Below, in pieces: positions 1 through 9,433 of a stretch of DNA of 64,000 nucleotides. Every line of letters begins with the position of its first letter. Within the stretch, counting starts at the first letter, position 1. Under the pieces are notes generated by a model, which saw only the letters and a program-made list of their open reading frames with translations, was not told where the DNA came from and made no database searches. Source of the DNA: Tetramitus jugosus (taxonomy: Eukaryota; Heterolobosea; Eutetramitea; Acrasida; Vahlkampfiidae); the NCBI GenBank assembly GCA_937625935.1, contig OW569355.1, positions 124,001-188,000 of the forward strand, in the 5' to 3' direction. A program made the translations under genes and the position numbers.

Positions 1-24
1 GAATAAAGAGGCAACTCATGTTGT

Positions 25-300
25 ATGGAAAAAAAAAAAGCTAGGCGCCTGCTAGTCAAAGAAGTTTCGGAGAAACTAGGAAGGTTAGGTATACACAGAG
101 CTAAATCTGTGGACCTTTGGTTCGACAATCAGAAGTAATGGTTGGCTTAAGATGAATAGTGCGAGGAAAACAAGTAAGGAGTACAGACTAGGTATGTTGA
201 GAGTAGAAACACGAGCTACGAAGCAAATAACGAGAGGATTAACGAAGAATGGAATGACGAAGGACGTAGCAGAGAGAAAAGCCAAACTAATTGTACACAA
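25..300 (+). pseudogene. Decayed copy of a homeodomain-like unit
   Basis: An ATG at 25 opens a 37-codon frame that stops after a segment reading SVDLWFDNQK. This resembles the recognition helix of homeodomains (WFxNRR). About 45 bases later, in a shifted frame, the reading TSKEYRLGML continues what the copy at 574-825 reads as TSREFLMGMM. The region therefore looks like a frameshifted, stop-containing paralogue of that copy. An exact 15-base stretch covering the WFDN codons is shared. The homeodomain assignment rests on a short motif only. A chance WF-x-N match in a repeat of other origin remains possible. Confidence 0.4.
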
Positions 301-314
301 CACCAAGGTGTCTT

Positions 315-332
315 GAGGTGATGCATCACCTC
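315..332. repeat. Perfect 18-bp palindrome between the two homeodomain-like copies
   Basis: GAGGTGATG is followed directly by its reverse complement CATCACCTC. It lies between the decayed copy (25-300) and the open copy (352-825). It could be a protein-binding site or the fused ends of an inserted repeat. Confidence 0.6.
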
Positions 333-351
333 TTCACTAGCTCCAAAGAAC

Positions 352-825
352 TTGACGGTTGTTAATGCATTCTGCCGTCACGAAGCAAACAAGTACTGCA
401 AGTACAGAGAGCAACAAAGAAATAAAAGTGCAACCAATTGGTTGTATTTAAAACAAAAAAGCCCACTCAGTTTCAAACTCCACGTAAAGAGAGGCACCCT
501 GCACACAAAAGAGGTTGTTCGTGGGCTGTATAATCCCAGTGAAAAGAACCAGAAAGTGTGCTGCACTGAGCAGATGCCCGAGGGCTGTTTATGCCAGACG
601 GTCAGGGAGTTAACAGCTATGGGAGTAGCCTCCGATAGCTGTATCGATATTTGGTTCGACAATCGAGGTAAGATTGAAAAGCGACCACTGAGGTTGACGA
701 GTAGGGAATTCCTCATGGGTATGATGGGAATTGTGAAACGGAGGTGTCTCACGACCCTCCTTCATCGATGGTTGAAGAAAACAAAAGACAATGCAGTGAG
801 CAACCGAAATGGTTGTATTTGCTGA
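352..825 (+). CDS. Hypothetical ORF with homeodomain-like WFDN segment
   Basis: The frame is open over 158 codons but starts at a non-ATG codon. The first ATG is at 574, giving 83 residues. That part contains CIDIWFDNRGKIEKR preceded by a predicted helix (TVRELTAMGV), an order like helix 2, turn and helix 3 of a homeodomain, with Asp where Gln is usual. The tail is basic and ends in Cys-rich NGCIC. No helix 1 can be placed confidently. A second, broken copy lies at 25-300. The ORF could be the last exon of a DNA-binding gene, or part of a repeat. I see no clear splice acceptor that fixes its start. Confidence 0.35.
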   Translation: MTVVNAFCRHEANKYCKYREQQRNKSATNWLYLKQKSPLSFKLHVKRGTLHTKEVVRGLYNPSEKNQKVCCTEQMPEGCLCQTVRELTAMGVASDSCIDIWFDNRGKIEKRPLRLTSREFLMGMMGIVKRRCLTTLLHRWLKKTKDNAVSNRNGCIC

Positions 826-921
826 CCCTAAGAAACAGTTTGTTTCCTTCGAATTCCCAGGAGTAATTCTAGTTTTTGATCATGTTGATCTTTTCGTGCT
901 CCACTAAAAAAAATCATGTAA

Positions 922-1746
922 ATGCAAGATCAACATCCACAACAACAACCACATCATCATCAAGGTAGTGGCGCCACCACTCACCCAAAGAGATCCTACA
1001 ATTCACCTCCAAGAATCACTCCATCCGCTTCTCCCACCACCAATGACGATCAAACACGACCAAAAAGCTTTCGATTCATCACAGAAGAAACATACTTTGC
1101 ACAAGAACAGATTGAGCACAAGGACACGCGTGAGAAGGCAATTAATCCCATTATTCTCAGTCGCCTACAAGAAAATATCATGGACAGCTTTGTCTTCAAG
1201 TTTTCAAGCGTCGTGTGCTCGTTAGAGTACAATCAGTTGGTTGACTGTTTCCAACAAGGAGATCAAGAACAAAAAGCGTTGCCATCATTGTCAGGAACGA
1301 CAAGCTTAGCTCCTTTGGTTCGTGAGAAAACTCGCTCTTCATTAGAGTCTGCTGCTCTTCAGTTGGAAGAAGATCAAGAAGAAGTCAAGCCGTCAAAGAA
1401 ATCGACATGTTTGAAGCGTGAAAAATGGTGTGCAAAACAGAGCAAACAGTATGGTGATTGTGTGTACAGTCGATTTAATCAAGTGGTGGGCTTATTGTGT
1501 GTTCATGAGTGGAAGTGCAAACAAGAGTATGACTGGTATGAAACGTGTTTGAAGCTCATGTCGACAAATGGTCATGCTGATCAATCACTCAAGTCGTTCT
1601 TCTCCTCGTACAAGTGGAACCAAGTTCAGGGAACAAAGCACAGTTTGCCCTATGTCAACGTGTGTGAGACATACCTGTGGCGAAGGCTTTACAAGTGTCT
1701 CACCAATCATCTGCGGATTGATCCAGCTCCCTTTAATCAAGAGTAA
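922..1746 (+). CDS. Multi-Cx9C (CHCH-like) protein, 274 aa
   Basis: The first 80 residues are low complexity (Gln, His, Pro, Ser). The rest carries cysteine pairs with nine residues between them: C99/C109, C170/C180 and C199/C209, plus C248/C259 with ten between. The pairs at 170-180 and 199-209 have the spacing of a CHCH hairpin. Known twin-Cx9C proteins are oxidised by the MIA40 system in the mitochondrial intermembrane space, so that location is likely but inferred. It is much longer than most CHCH proteins (60-150 residues), and I cannot assign it to a named family. ATG at 922 is preceded by an A-rich leader. No intron is evident. Confidence 0.65.
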   Translation: MQDQHPQQQPHHHQGSGATTHPKRSYNSPPRITPSASPTTNDDQTRPKSFRFITEETYFAQEQIEHKDTREKAINPIILSRLQENIMDSFVFKFSSVVCSLEYNQLVDCFQQGDQEQKALPSLSGTTSLAPLVREKTRSSLESAALQLEEDQEEVKPSKKSTCLKREKWCAKQSKQYGDCVYSRFNQVVGLLCVHEWKCKQEYDWYETCLKLMSTNGHADQSLKSFFSSYKWNQVQGTKHSLPYVNVCETYLWRRLYKCLTNHLRIDPAPFNQE

Positions 1747-1951
1747 CTGTCGCGAATGGTACCACTCATTACTTGCTTTACTTTCATAAATATAACTCAA
1801 TGACAATCAATATTTGTTTGGATAACACTTAATTTGCGATAGGCATTACCATAGCGGGCAAAAGGTTCCAGATTCAGAATTCTTCTCCGCCCAAACAAGA
1901 AGGGAATTCTCTCCCAGCAACAACAATCCAAGAAAAAAAACAAAAAAGGTC

Positions 1952-3301
1952 ATGATCTCTTCAAAGTCATCCCTGGTTTTTTATTGTCTGGCAGTCCTCC
2001 TTGTGATTGCCCTTGTGAGCAACACATTGGCTCAAGTTGTTGTTTCAAGTGACCCTGTTGTCGATGTTTCTGCTGCTTCTGCTTCTGCCAAGCAACATGA
2101 TGAATTGGACCGTTTAGCTCTCGATCGATTCAGAGCATATCTCTCTGTGAACACTTCTCACCCGAATCCTCCATATGAAAAGGCTGTTCAATTCTTGGTT
2201 AAGCTTGCAAAGGACTTGGACTTTGAGCATCAAGTCGTTTCGTTGGACAGTGGATTGGAGGCTGTTGTGTTCACGTACAAGAATTTGTTGGATCAATACA
2301 AGGATAGCACAGAGTCCATCATGATGAATTCTCATACGGATATTGTGCCTGCTGATCCTGCAAAGTGGAACAGTGATCCATTCAAGCCACACACGACACC
2401 AGATGGTAGAATTTTTGCTAGAGGTTCACAGGACATGAAATCAGTGGGTATGCAGTACGTTGAAGCTGTGTATCGATTGAAGATGAGAGATGTCAAACTG
2501 AGGTACACCGTTCGAATTGTGTTTGTGCCAGAGGAGGAAGTCGGTGGCAATAAGGGTATGGTTGCCTTTTTGAAGACAAAGGAATTCAAGAACATGAATG
2601 TTGTCTTCTCGTTTGACGAAGGCATTCCAATTGCAGACTCCAACAGTCTGTCCATTTATTATGGAGAGAACATTGCTTGGTGGTTCAAGGTGACATGTGA
2701 GGGCAATGTCGGGCACGGATCTCAATTCATCAAGAACACTGCATCGTCTCAATTGAACAAGTATATGAAGAAGGCTTTCGATTTCCGTGACCAACAAGAG
2801 CAATTGATTACTGTATCGGATGCTGCAAGTGATGAGAGTGATGTCGTGACCATCAATATGAATGCAATGGAAGGTGGTATCACCACATCTATTAATGTGG
2901 TGCCTCGTCAGGTGCATGGATATTTTGACTCACGTATTCCACCTAGCTACAACCTGCCAGAAATGGAGAAGCTGTATTCTAAGGTGTGGACAGAAGGTAC
3001 TAACTGCACTGTGCACTGGATGCAACAAGGAATGGAGAATCCGATCAGTGACCTGAAATCCCCAATCATCCAGAGCACTATTGAGTACTTTAAGGGCAAA
3101 TACGACAATATCAGATTGAAATATTTCCCAGCAGCAACTGATGCTCGATTTGTGAGATTGGCTGGTATTCCATGTCTTGGTATCAGTTTGCTCAGTGGTG
3201 TACCAATGTTATTGCATGATCATAACGAATATATTACAGAAGATATTTTCATTAGAGGTATTCACCAGTATCAAGAGCTCTTGATTCATTTGAGTAAGTA
3301 A
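1952..3301 (+). CDS. Aminoacylase-1-like M20 metallopeptidase
   Basis: The 449-residue protein matches the M20A aminoacylase-1 family, which hydrolyses N-acyl-L-amino acids using two zinc ions. Metal ligands and catalytic residues are visible: H128 and D130 in SHTDIVP, D161 in GSQDMKS and the Glu pair in PEEEVGG (about 193-199). HDHNEY near the C-terminus supplies the last ligand. The dimerisation domain lies between about residues 230 and 340. Unlike the cytosolic animal enzyme, it starts with a strong signal peptide or anchor (about residues 8-28, LAVLLVIALVSNTLAQ), so it is probably secreted or lysosomal. The ATG at 1952 follows an A-rich leader. Substrate preference cannot be read from sequence. 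Confidence 0.88.
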   Translation: MISSKSSLVFYCLAVLLVIALVSNTLAQVVVSSDPVVDVSAASASAKQHDELDRLALDRFRAYLSVNTSHPNPPYEKAVQFLVKLAKDLDFEHQVVSLDSGLEAVVFTYKNLLDQYKDSTESIMMNSHTDIVPADPAKWNSDPFKPHTTPDGRIFARGSQDMKSVGMQYVEAVYRLKMRDVKLRYTVRIVFVPEEEVGGNKGMVAFLKTKEFKNMNVVFSFDEGIPIADSNSLSIYYGENIAWWFKVTCEGNVGHGSQFIKNTASSQLNKYMKKAFDFRDQQEQLITVSDAASDESDVVTINMNAMEGGITTSINVVPRQVHGYFDSRIPPSYNLPEMEKLYSKVWTEGTNCTVHWMQQGMENPISDLKSPIIQSTIEYFKGKYDNIRLKYFPAATDARFVRLAGIPCLGISLLSGVPMLLHDHNEYITEDIFIRGIHQYQELLIHLSK

Positions 3302-3383
3302 TTATTTATTCATATGACATCACAGACCCTCCAAGAGAATGCAATGATAAATTAATGTATTGTACGATATTGGTGAATGAGCA

Positions 3384-4139
3384 CTATTTTTTCATTCTAG
3401 TACCCATCTGAATTGTCATGGCATCGCTTATTTTGTTTTCGACCTGCTTTAACTCGGAATAGAGCTGTTCTTCCCGCCTCCTTATCTCGCTGAGTTGTTG
3501 CCAGAGCAAGTCTCTCTGTTTCAGAAGATGCGTTATGTTTTGCTCGGTAAAGTATGTCATTATATCCTTCTTCTGGCTTGTTTCCCAAGCGTTGGAAAAC
3601 ATGGTTGACTTCACGACTGTCACTTCAATCTGCGGTTCTTTAACAGCAGCGTCCGGTCCACTCTTCCCGGGTGATGTTTCTCTAGCTGAACAAAAATCTT
3701 CACTTAAGCACGTCTCATCATAGAAACTCTTTGTGAGAGGCATTCTTTTGATAAACTCGTCACTACTGCTAGATTCAAATTGCATTTCATCTTCTTCGAT
3801 CTCCTCCTTGACTTCACACATGGGTATGGAACGGGTTGTGTCACCAGGTATTGAACTCTTTCGTTTATGATGTTCTTTCGAGGTTGGGTCATTCTCATTC
3901 TTCGGTGACAAATCTCGAACTCCAAATTGAGATAATGGTGAGAGTGATCCCGAACTCATTTGTTTCATTCGATTCTCTTTATCATAATTCGAGAATATTG
4001 TGTTTGGTTTCTTGATAGTTCGATTTTTAGGGTTTGGTGTTCCTTTGTTGCTCTCTTTCGTGACATGAAAAGGCTTCTTCACTCGATCCGCTATCATCTT
4101 ATTCTTGTCCACTATTGTCAGAGGTTGTCGAATTGCCAT
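3384..4139 (-). CDS. Hypothetical protein with C-terminal coiled coil, 251 aa
   Basis: The first 190 residues are polar and probably disordered. The C-terminal 60 residues (LLKQRDLLWQQLSEIRRREE and onward) form a good heptad coiled coil. The sequence YDKENR near residue 55 holds a KEN triplet, and SP/TP sites are frequent, which would fit a cell-cycle protein, but this is weak. I do not recognise a family. The ATG at 4139 faces PRP4 across a 198-bp shared upstream region. The 3' end lies 82 bp from the end of the convergent aminoacylase gene. Confidence 0.6.
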   Translation of the reverse strand: MAIRQPLTIVDKNKMIADRVKKPFHVTKESNKGTPNPKNRTIKKPNTIFSNYDKENRMKQMSSGSLSPLSQFGVRDLSPKNENDPTSKEHHKRKSSIPGDTTRSIPMCEVKEEIEEDEMQFESSSSDEFIKRMPLTKSFYDETCLSEDFCSARETSPGKSGPDAAVKEPQIEVTVVKSTMFSNAWETSQKKDIMTYFTEQNITHLLKQRDLLWQQLSEIRRREEQLYSELKQVENKISDAMTIQMGTRMKK

Positions 4140-4337
4140 GGTCGATGATGAAAAACTCTATGTCGCGTTAGTTCACAAGAGTCGAGAATATAGATTCGAG
4201 TTCTCGAGAGACACAGTAATGACACCAATAGTCGTTCGCCCGTTTCGTAACGTCACTCGCCAAGAATTTCATTTTCCCGCATTTTTTCATGCATCCTTCA
4301 TTGAACCGCGATCACTGAGAAACAACAAAACGAAAAG

Positions 4338-6053
4338 ATGATACACACTCGCACGTCGACGAATAACAACCACACAGATCAAGTGCTCACCGATATTCAA
4401 AGACGTGAACTACTCATCAAAGAACTTGAGATTCAAAGCCTCTCAAAAACCATCTTAGCTCCCACTGATGACACTGAAGTAAAGCTTCAATTGAGATCTC
4501 TAGGTGAACCCATTTGTTATTTTGGAGAGGGACCAGGAGACAGAAGAGATCGTCTTCGAGTATTACTCGCTAGAATCCATGTGGAATCAAGAGACAAACA
4601 ACAACAAGGTGAAGGATCACTAAAAGCTGAGGAGGAAGAAGAAGGAGGTGCCATGGAAGATGAATCAATGACACAAGAGTTGACTTTTACAGAGGGACCA
4701 GATCGATTGCCGTTTGTGCGCATGGACATTGCACAATTCTCGTTGAGAAGAGCTCAAGTGAGAACAAAAAGACAACAAGTCATGTATGAGCAGATTTGTA
4801 ATCAAGCAAAGAAGATGCCGAATCAATCATTGGATACAAAAGTAGTGGAATATAAGCGATTGATGAGTGAATTGAGCGATTTTGATTGTTTGTCGAGTCA
4901 GATTGGTGATCATCGGCCATTGTCTTCAGTGTCCGTGGTGCCTCGAGAAGCATTCAATGGAACGCAATTGATATTGAGTTCTTCGTGGTCTGGTCATGTG
5001 AAACTGTGGAATATGAATGCTCAGGAATGCACGTGTGTTCAGTCTTATAAGGCTCACAATGAACGAATTGTGCATGTTGTGAGTAATCCTGTTGCGAAGA
5101 AACAGGACACGCTATCTTTTGCAACAGCCAGTGCAGACAAAACAATCAAAATTTGGCAGATTAAAGTAACGGGTAAGATTGAAGAAGATGCCGCGCGATC
5201 CATGAAACAAATAGAAGCAGAACGGAAGCGATTGAGCGAACAAGTGAACAAGAATGAAGATCAGAACGCAATGGAGGATGATGAGAATGGTGGCGAAGTT
5301 GGACATCATCACACAGAAGACACTGCAACATCTGATCTTGACAACGCGAGTACGACAGTAGTGAAGTGTGTAACATTGAAGGGACATACAAATAGATTAA
5401 GTAGACTCTGTTACCATCAATCTGGATCCTATTTATTCAGTACGAGCTTTGATAAAACGTGGAGATTCTGGGATTTAGAGACAGAGACGTGCTTGTACGA
5501 ACAAGATGGACACAAATATCCAGTGTACGGCATTGCAATGCATCCAGATGGATCTTTATGTGGTACATCTGATCTAGGAGGTATTGTGCGTGTTTGGGAT
5601 TTGAGAATTGGTCGTACGATCATGCCATGGCGTGCTCATGTGCAACAGTGTCTTTCTCTCGACTTTTCGCCAAATGGATATCATATTGCAACATCAGGAG
5701 ACGATAACACAGTGAAGGTTTGGGACTTACGAAAATTTGCAAACGTGGAACAAGTGTCAAAGAGCATGTTTGTCATACCTGCTCACTCAAAACTCATTTC
5801 TCGCGTGCAATATGAGCCTGTGCATGGAAGATTCTTGTCATCTGCTGGCTATGATGGTATGATCAAGGTTTGGAATAGTTTGGACTACAAGATGATAACG
5901 ACGTGCAAGGGTCATGATGGAAAAGTAATGTACACGGACATGATACCGTCGACGACATATTCTGCTGCTCAGATAGTAAGTTGTGGCTATGACCGAACAA
6001 TCAAACAATGGTGGAAATCGGATCACGCTCTTCAGATGCTCAAAAATTTATAA
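4338..6053 (+). CDS. PRPF4: U4/U6 snRNP protein PRP4 (SFM domain and WD40)
   Basis: The 571-residue protein is a pre-mRNA splicing factor of the U4/U6 di-snRNP, acting in the nucleus. The N-terminal part contains the SFM-type segment (LRSLGEPICYFGEGPGDRRDRLR, about residues 50-75) shared by PRP4 and PRP18. Residues from about 205 to the end form a WD40 propeller, with repeats ending in VKLWN, IKIWQ, WRFWD, VRVWD, VKVWD, IKVWN and IKQWW. An acidic insert sits near residues 300-330. Length and order match PRP4 of other eukaryotes. It shares a short upstream region with the divergent gene at 3384-4139 and converges on DDI1, with six bases between stop codons. Confidence 0.93.
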   Translation: MIHTRTSTNNNHTDQVLTDIQRRELLIKELEIQSLSKTILAPTDDTEVKLQLRSLGEPICYFGEGPGDRRDRLRVLLARIHVESRDKQQQGEGSLKAEEEEEGGAMEDESMTQELTFTEGPDRLPFVRMDIAQFSLRRAQVRTKRQQVMYEQICNQAKKMPNQSLDTKVVEYKRLMSELSDFDCLSSQIGDHRPLSSVSVVPREAFNGTQLILSSSWSGHVKLWNMNAQECTCVQSYKAHNERIVHVVSNPVAKKQDTLSFATASADKTIKIWQIKVTGKIEEDAARSMKQIEAERKRLSEQVNKNEDQNAMEDDENGGEVGHHHTEDTATSDLDNASTTVVKCVTLKGHTNRLSRLCYHQSGSYLFSTSFDKTWRFWDLETETCLYEQDGHKYPVYGIAMHPDGSLCGTSDLGGIVRVWDLRIGRTIMPWRAHVQQCLSLDFSPNGYHIATSGDDNTVKVWDLRKFANVEQVSKSMFVIPAHSKLISRVQYEPVHGRFLSSAGYDGMIKVWNSLDYKMITTCKGHDGKVMYTDMIPSTTYSAAQIVSCGYDRTIKQWWKSDHALQMLKNL

Positions 6054-6059
6054 ATTTAT

Positions 6060-7607
6060 TTATCTCAAAAGTAGATTAAGAGCTGCCTCGATATTTCCTC
6101 CTGTCTTTGTCAGAGCTTGCACACACACCTCTCTATTAAAGCCCATGTTCATCAAGTTTTGGATAGCATCTTCACTTATTCGTGGTGCTTGTGTTTGTAC
6201 TTGTGCTTGCGGCTGAGGATTCCTTGTTCTGAGGAATTGATTCAGAATATCAAGCTGTTGTCTCTGTGCATCAGTGCCCTGTGAACTTGGAATGGTTGCT
6301 GTGGATGTTGGAGCAGGATTGAGGATTGGTGAGCTTGGAACATTTGTTGTGGCTGTTTGTGGAGCAGTATTGACAATTGGACTCCTGGGCACAGCAGGAG
6401 ATGGACTTCTAGGTGTAGGTGAGCTGATAAACGACCCAGGTAATTGATCAGCTGGTGTAGGCAAAGGAGAACTGCCCATGGCCAAATCACTCTCCATTCT
6501 CTTCTTGCTTGGCAATTCGTGCTCGCCCAGGAACGGAACACGCTCATCACCCACCACAAGATAATTGTTCTTCAAGTCGATGCATGCCTGCCATCTGCGC
6601 AACATGTCCAAACCAATCAAAAACTCCATATCATCCTGATCCAACACCGTAATGGTCAAATTGAAGAAACTGTTGCCAATCTTGAGTTGAGTCTGATGAA
6701 TTCTACCGAGAATCTTGGCTGATCCAACACCAGTGGCCACACCGTGATATCTCGTGTCCAACAATCGCATCAAATTACACTTTTCTGCACATGACTTGCC
6801 CATGACAGTCATTTGAGCACCAGAGTCCACAAACGCCTTCAACGGAATATTGTTCACCTCTGAATTAATGTACAGCATGAAAATACTGGCAAAGCTCTCT
6901 GGATTGTGCTCGTACGCATACTCCAAATTCTCTTCAATGTTCCTCTTTTGGATCATCTCTTCCAAGAGCTTTTGAGCTTCGATATCAAAAGGATTGTCCT
7001 CCAATCGACGAATCAATTGGTCCTCTCTCTGTCGTTCTCTCAACGGTTCCAGAAACTGGTTGACAAGTGCAGTGTTATTGTCGAGAATGGCTTGAGCAAA
7101 CCTTGGATTCATTTGATTGAGTGATTGCATGGTGGCAGCATTGGAACGAAACATTTGAATCACTTGTTCCGTACTCAGTGCAGTAAAGTCCATTTGTGCC
7201 AACGGATTGGCTTGTCTTTGTTGCTGCAACTGTTGTTGTTGTTGTTGTTGAGCAGCAGCAGCAGCAGCAGCATTTTGGAATTCAAGTCCACCCCATCCAC
7301 CAAACGCATTGGCCGATGGTTGTTGTGGAAGTCGTTGTTGTTGTGGTTGTTGATAGGATGGTTGTTGTTGTTGAGCAGCAACGACATTGTACAGCAGAAC
7401 ATCATGATCCTTGATGTTGCATGATTCAAGTGTGGCGTGGTCTTGAAGAATGTTACCTTCGAATGTGAGTCTCTGATTCTTGACAGCATGATTGGTCTGT
7501 TGATGAACGAGTTGTTTGAGTTGAGCTACGGTAGCAGAGGAGTCAGCCACTTGTACATTGTACATTTTACCAGTGGATTCATCAAAGAGAGTCAGGTTGA
7601 TTGTCAT
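6060..7607 (-). CDS. DDI1: DDI1-type ubiquitin shuttle with retroviral-like protease fold
   Basis: The 515-residue protein has the full DDI1 layout. A ubiquitin-like domain spans residues 1-75. A Gln/Asn/Ala-rich linker holds an STI1-like NP-rich stretch (about 140-200). The aspartyl protease-like domain has the catalytic FVDSGAQMTV motif (about 260-270) and the flap region GVATGVGSAKILG. The C-terminal UBA domain covers about 478-515 (LMNMGFNREVCVQALTKTGG). DDI1 delivers or cuts ubiquitylated clients at the proteasome, in cytosol and nucleus. The catalytic Asp is retained, so proteolytic activity is expected. Poly-Gln and poly-Ala runs near residue 115 come from CAA/CAG and GCN tracts. Confidence 0.95.
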   Translation of the reverse strand: MTINLTLFDESTGKMYNVQVADSSATVAQLKQLVHQQTNHAVKNQRLTFEGNILQDHATLESCNIKDHDVLLYNVVAAQQQQPSYQQPQQQRLPQQPSANAFGGWGGLEFQNAAAAAAAQQQQQQQLQQQRQANPLAQMDFTALSTEQVIQMFRSNAATMQSLNQMNPRFAQAILDNNTALVNQFLEPLRERQREDQLIRRLEDNPFDIEAQKLLEEMIQKRNIEENLEYAYEHNPESFASIFMLYINSEVNNIPLKAFVDSGAQMTVMGKSCAEKCNLMRLLDTRYHGVATGVGSAKILGRIHQTQLKIGNSFFNLTITVLDQDDMEFLIGLDMLRRWQACIDLKNNYLVVGDERVPFLGEHELPSKKRMESDLAMGSSPLPTPADQLPGSFISSPTPRSPSPAVPRSPIVNTAPQTATTNVPSSPILNPAPTSTATIPSSQGTDAQRQQLDILNQFLRTRNPQPQAQVQTQAPRISEDAIQNLMNMGFNREVCVQALTKTGGNIEAALNLLLR

Positions 7608-7741
7608 TATGGTGGTGATTGTTATTTATACAAGTTTGTGTTGATGTTGTGGGGTGTTTTGCTTTTTGGCTTTTTGTTGATCATGCTTACAACAGCTTTT
7701 AGGAACATGTTCTAAAAATAAGTGGAAAAAGAAAGGCAACT

Positions 7742-9433
7742 TTATTGTTGAACTTCTCCAAGTTTTTGTTTTTTACGACTGGAAGCATCATCCTCTTCCA
7801 CGTCCTCGATGAGGATGAAAGATGGTCTGGGACGTTTCATTGCGTTGTTGAGAACATTCGAATTTGTTGTTGGCGGTGCTGTGGCTGTTGTCGTCGTCGA
7901 TGGGCGAGACCTCTCATTGACTTCTCTTTCACTATATTCCCTCTCTAATTGTTGCCACAATTGGACTCCTTTTTTCAGAGGAGGCCTGGTTGAGAACAAT
8001 GAGGTCACTTGTTGGTGAAACATCTCAATTTGAGTGTTGTTCGTCTGCTGAAGATTGGCTGGGCCTGTTCGAGGTGTTTTGTATTGTGCCCATATCTCTG
8101 GTCCGAATCTAGGTGTGATTTGTGCATTTCCTAACCATGTTTTAATCATGTAATTCATAAACTTCTCCCCTGCAATAGGTCTCCACTTGGTCACAAATTG
8201 ATTCACAACCCGTTGAAACTGATCATCACTCGTGAAGTTGGAACATGCTAGAATCTTGATGTCCTGCTTCAATGACAAGCTAACGCTGCTGTTACTCTTC
8301 AAAACATGCTCCTTATAGACTCCTTGCTTAATCCATTCATCAATGGCTTGTTGTTGATGAAACAAACAACCAACAATCTGTGCATCTGGCCAATGTGTCT
8401 TAATGGCATTGTGCATCTCCTTATCATAATGGACTGTCATTTGAATCTTCTGTATATTACCTAGCTCCGGTACCAAATATTTGATTGTCCACCACAGGAA
8501 CCAACAGTCCTTTTCTGCATTTTCTCTGTTCAAGAAGGAGAAGAGACAAGGTATGGCTCTCTCTTGTTCCTTCTTACGCAACATGATCGTGAGCATTTGC
8601 CCGAACCCTTCTGCACGTCGATCAAACGTTCCATCAATAAAGAATTCATCATCACGAGTTGCAGTTCTTAATATGTTCATCTGATAGTCTGATGCCCATA
8701 TCATCAGAGTGTGGGGATAAGTAGAGACCCAACGAACAAATCGTTCTCGAGTTCCTCTCGATTTGGTCATCGCTAATTCCGAGAGATAGTGCACATCTTG
8801 AATCCTATACCTTCTTTCTCTCTCGTACCTTAATTGAGCTGATTGAACATCTTTCATTGTAATTTTGAACCTCGGATTTTTTTGTTGTTCGGCGGTCAAC
8901 CCGGCATTTAACATTTCAGCAATAGTTCGGCTTGATCTGATATGTGTGTTCGCTTCCACAAAGTCATCCAGAATTGCCAGTCTCGATAGGTCAAGAGATG
9001 GTGTGCTCTGTTGAGCTTTGACTGGAGTCGCTGAGTGATCCACATGCTCTCCTGCATGGACATAAACATTGTATTTGGGATAATAGCGAATTCGAGCTCT
9101 GCACTGATGACTCTTGTTCTTGTTGCAATAGTAAACTTTCGACAGTTTACTTACAGCTTCCTTCGAACTATAGTAGTAATCACGCCAAGACAATTGCTTC
9201 TTACCTCTCACCTTTTTCACTTCGCCCCAAGGAATGACGGATTCCCATGGATTTAGCTTGATTGCTCGATTGAATTCGTCAACGAGCTTCTTTTGGTTGT
9301 CTAATGGCTCTATGTTGATTAGATCAGCAATCTGTTGTGACAGTGTTCCAGTATTGCTACCAGGAGGAACTTCTTTTGTTGATGTCCGAACAGTGGATGC
9401 ATCAGTCTGAAATTGTTGTGTTTTTGTCTCCAT
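7742..9433 (-). CDS. FLYWCH zinc finger and MULE transposase-like protein
   Basis: From the first ATG at 9433 the protein has 563 residues; the frame is open further upstream without an ATG. An N-terminal FLYWCH-like finger is visible (YYCNKNKSHQC, later HVDH, about residues 95-135). A MULE/Mutator-type transposase core follows: FIDGTFD with the first catalytic Asp, then VHYDKEMHNAI with the second Asp, the GCLFH zinc signature and TNNTQIEMFH with the Glu. All three catalytic positions look kept. The C-terminus is low complexity. I found no clear terminal inverted repeats, so it may be an immobile, domesticated transposase. Host role is unknown. Confidence 0.8.
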   Translation of the reverse strand: METKTQQFQTDASTVRTSTKEVPPGSNTGTLSQQIADLINIEPLDNQKKLVDEFNRAIKLNPWESVIPWGEVKKVRGKKQLSWRDYYYSSKEAVSKLSKVYYCNKNKSHQCRARIRYYPKYNVYVHAGEHVDHSATPVKAQQSTPSLDLSRLAILDDFVEANTHIRSSRTIAEMLNAGLTAEQQKNPRFKITMKDVQSAQLRYERERRYRIQDVHYLSELAMTKSRGTRERFVRWVSTYPHTLMIWASDYQMNILRTATRDDEFFIDGTFDRRAEGFGQMLTIMLRKKEQERAIPCLFSFLNRENAEKDCWFLWWTIKYLVPELGNIQKIQMTVHYDKEMHNAIKTHWPDAQIVGCLFHQQQAIDEWIKQGVYKEHVLKSNSSVSLSLKQDIKILACSNFTSDDQFQRVVNQFVTKWRPIAGEKFMNYMIKTWLGNAQITPRFGPEIWAQYKTPRTGPANLQQTNNTQIEMFHQQVTSLFSTRPPLKKGVQLWQQLEREYSEREVNERSRPSTTTTATAPPTTNSNVLNNAMKRPRPSFILIEDVEEDDASSRKKQKLGEVQQ

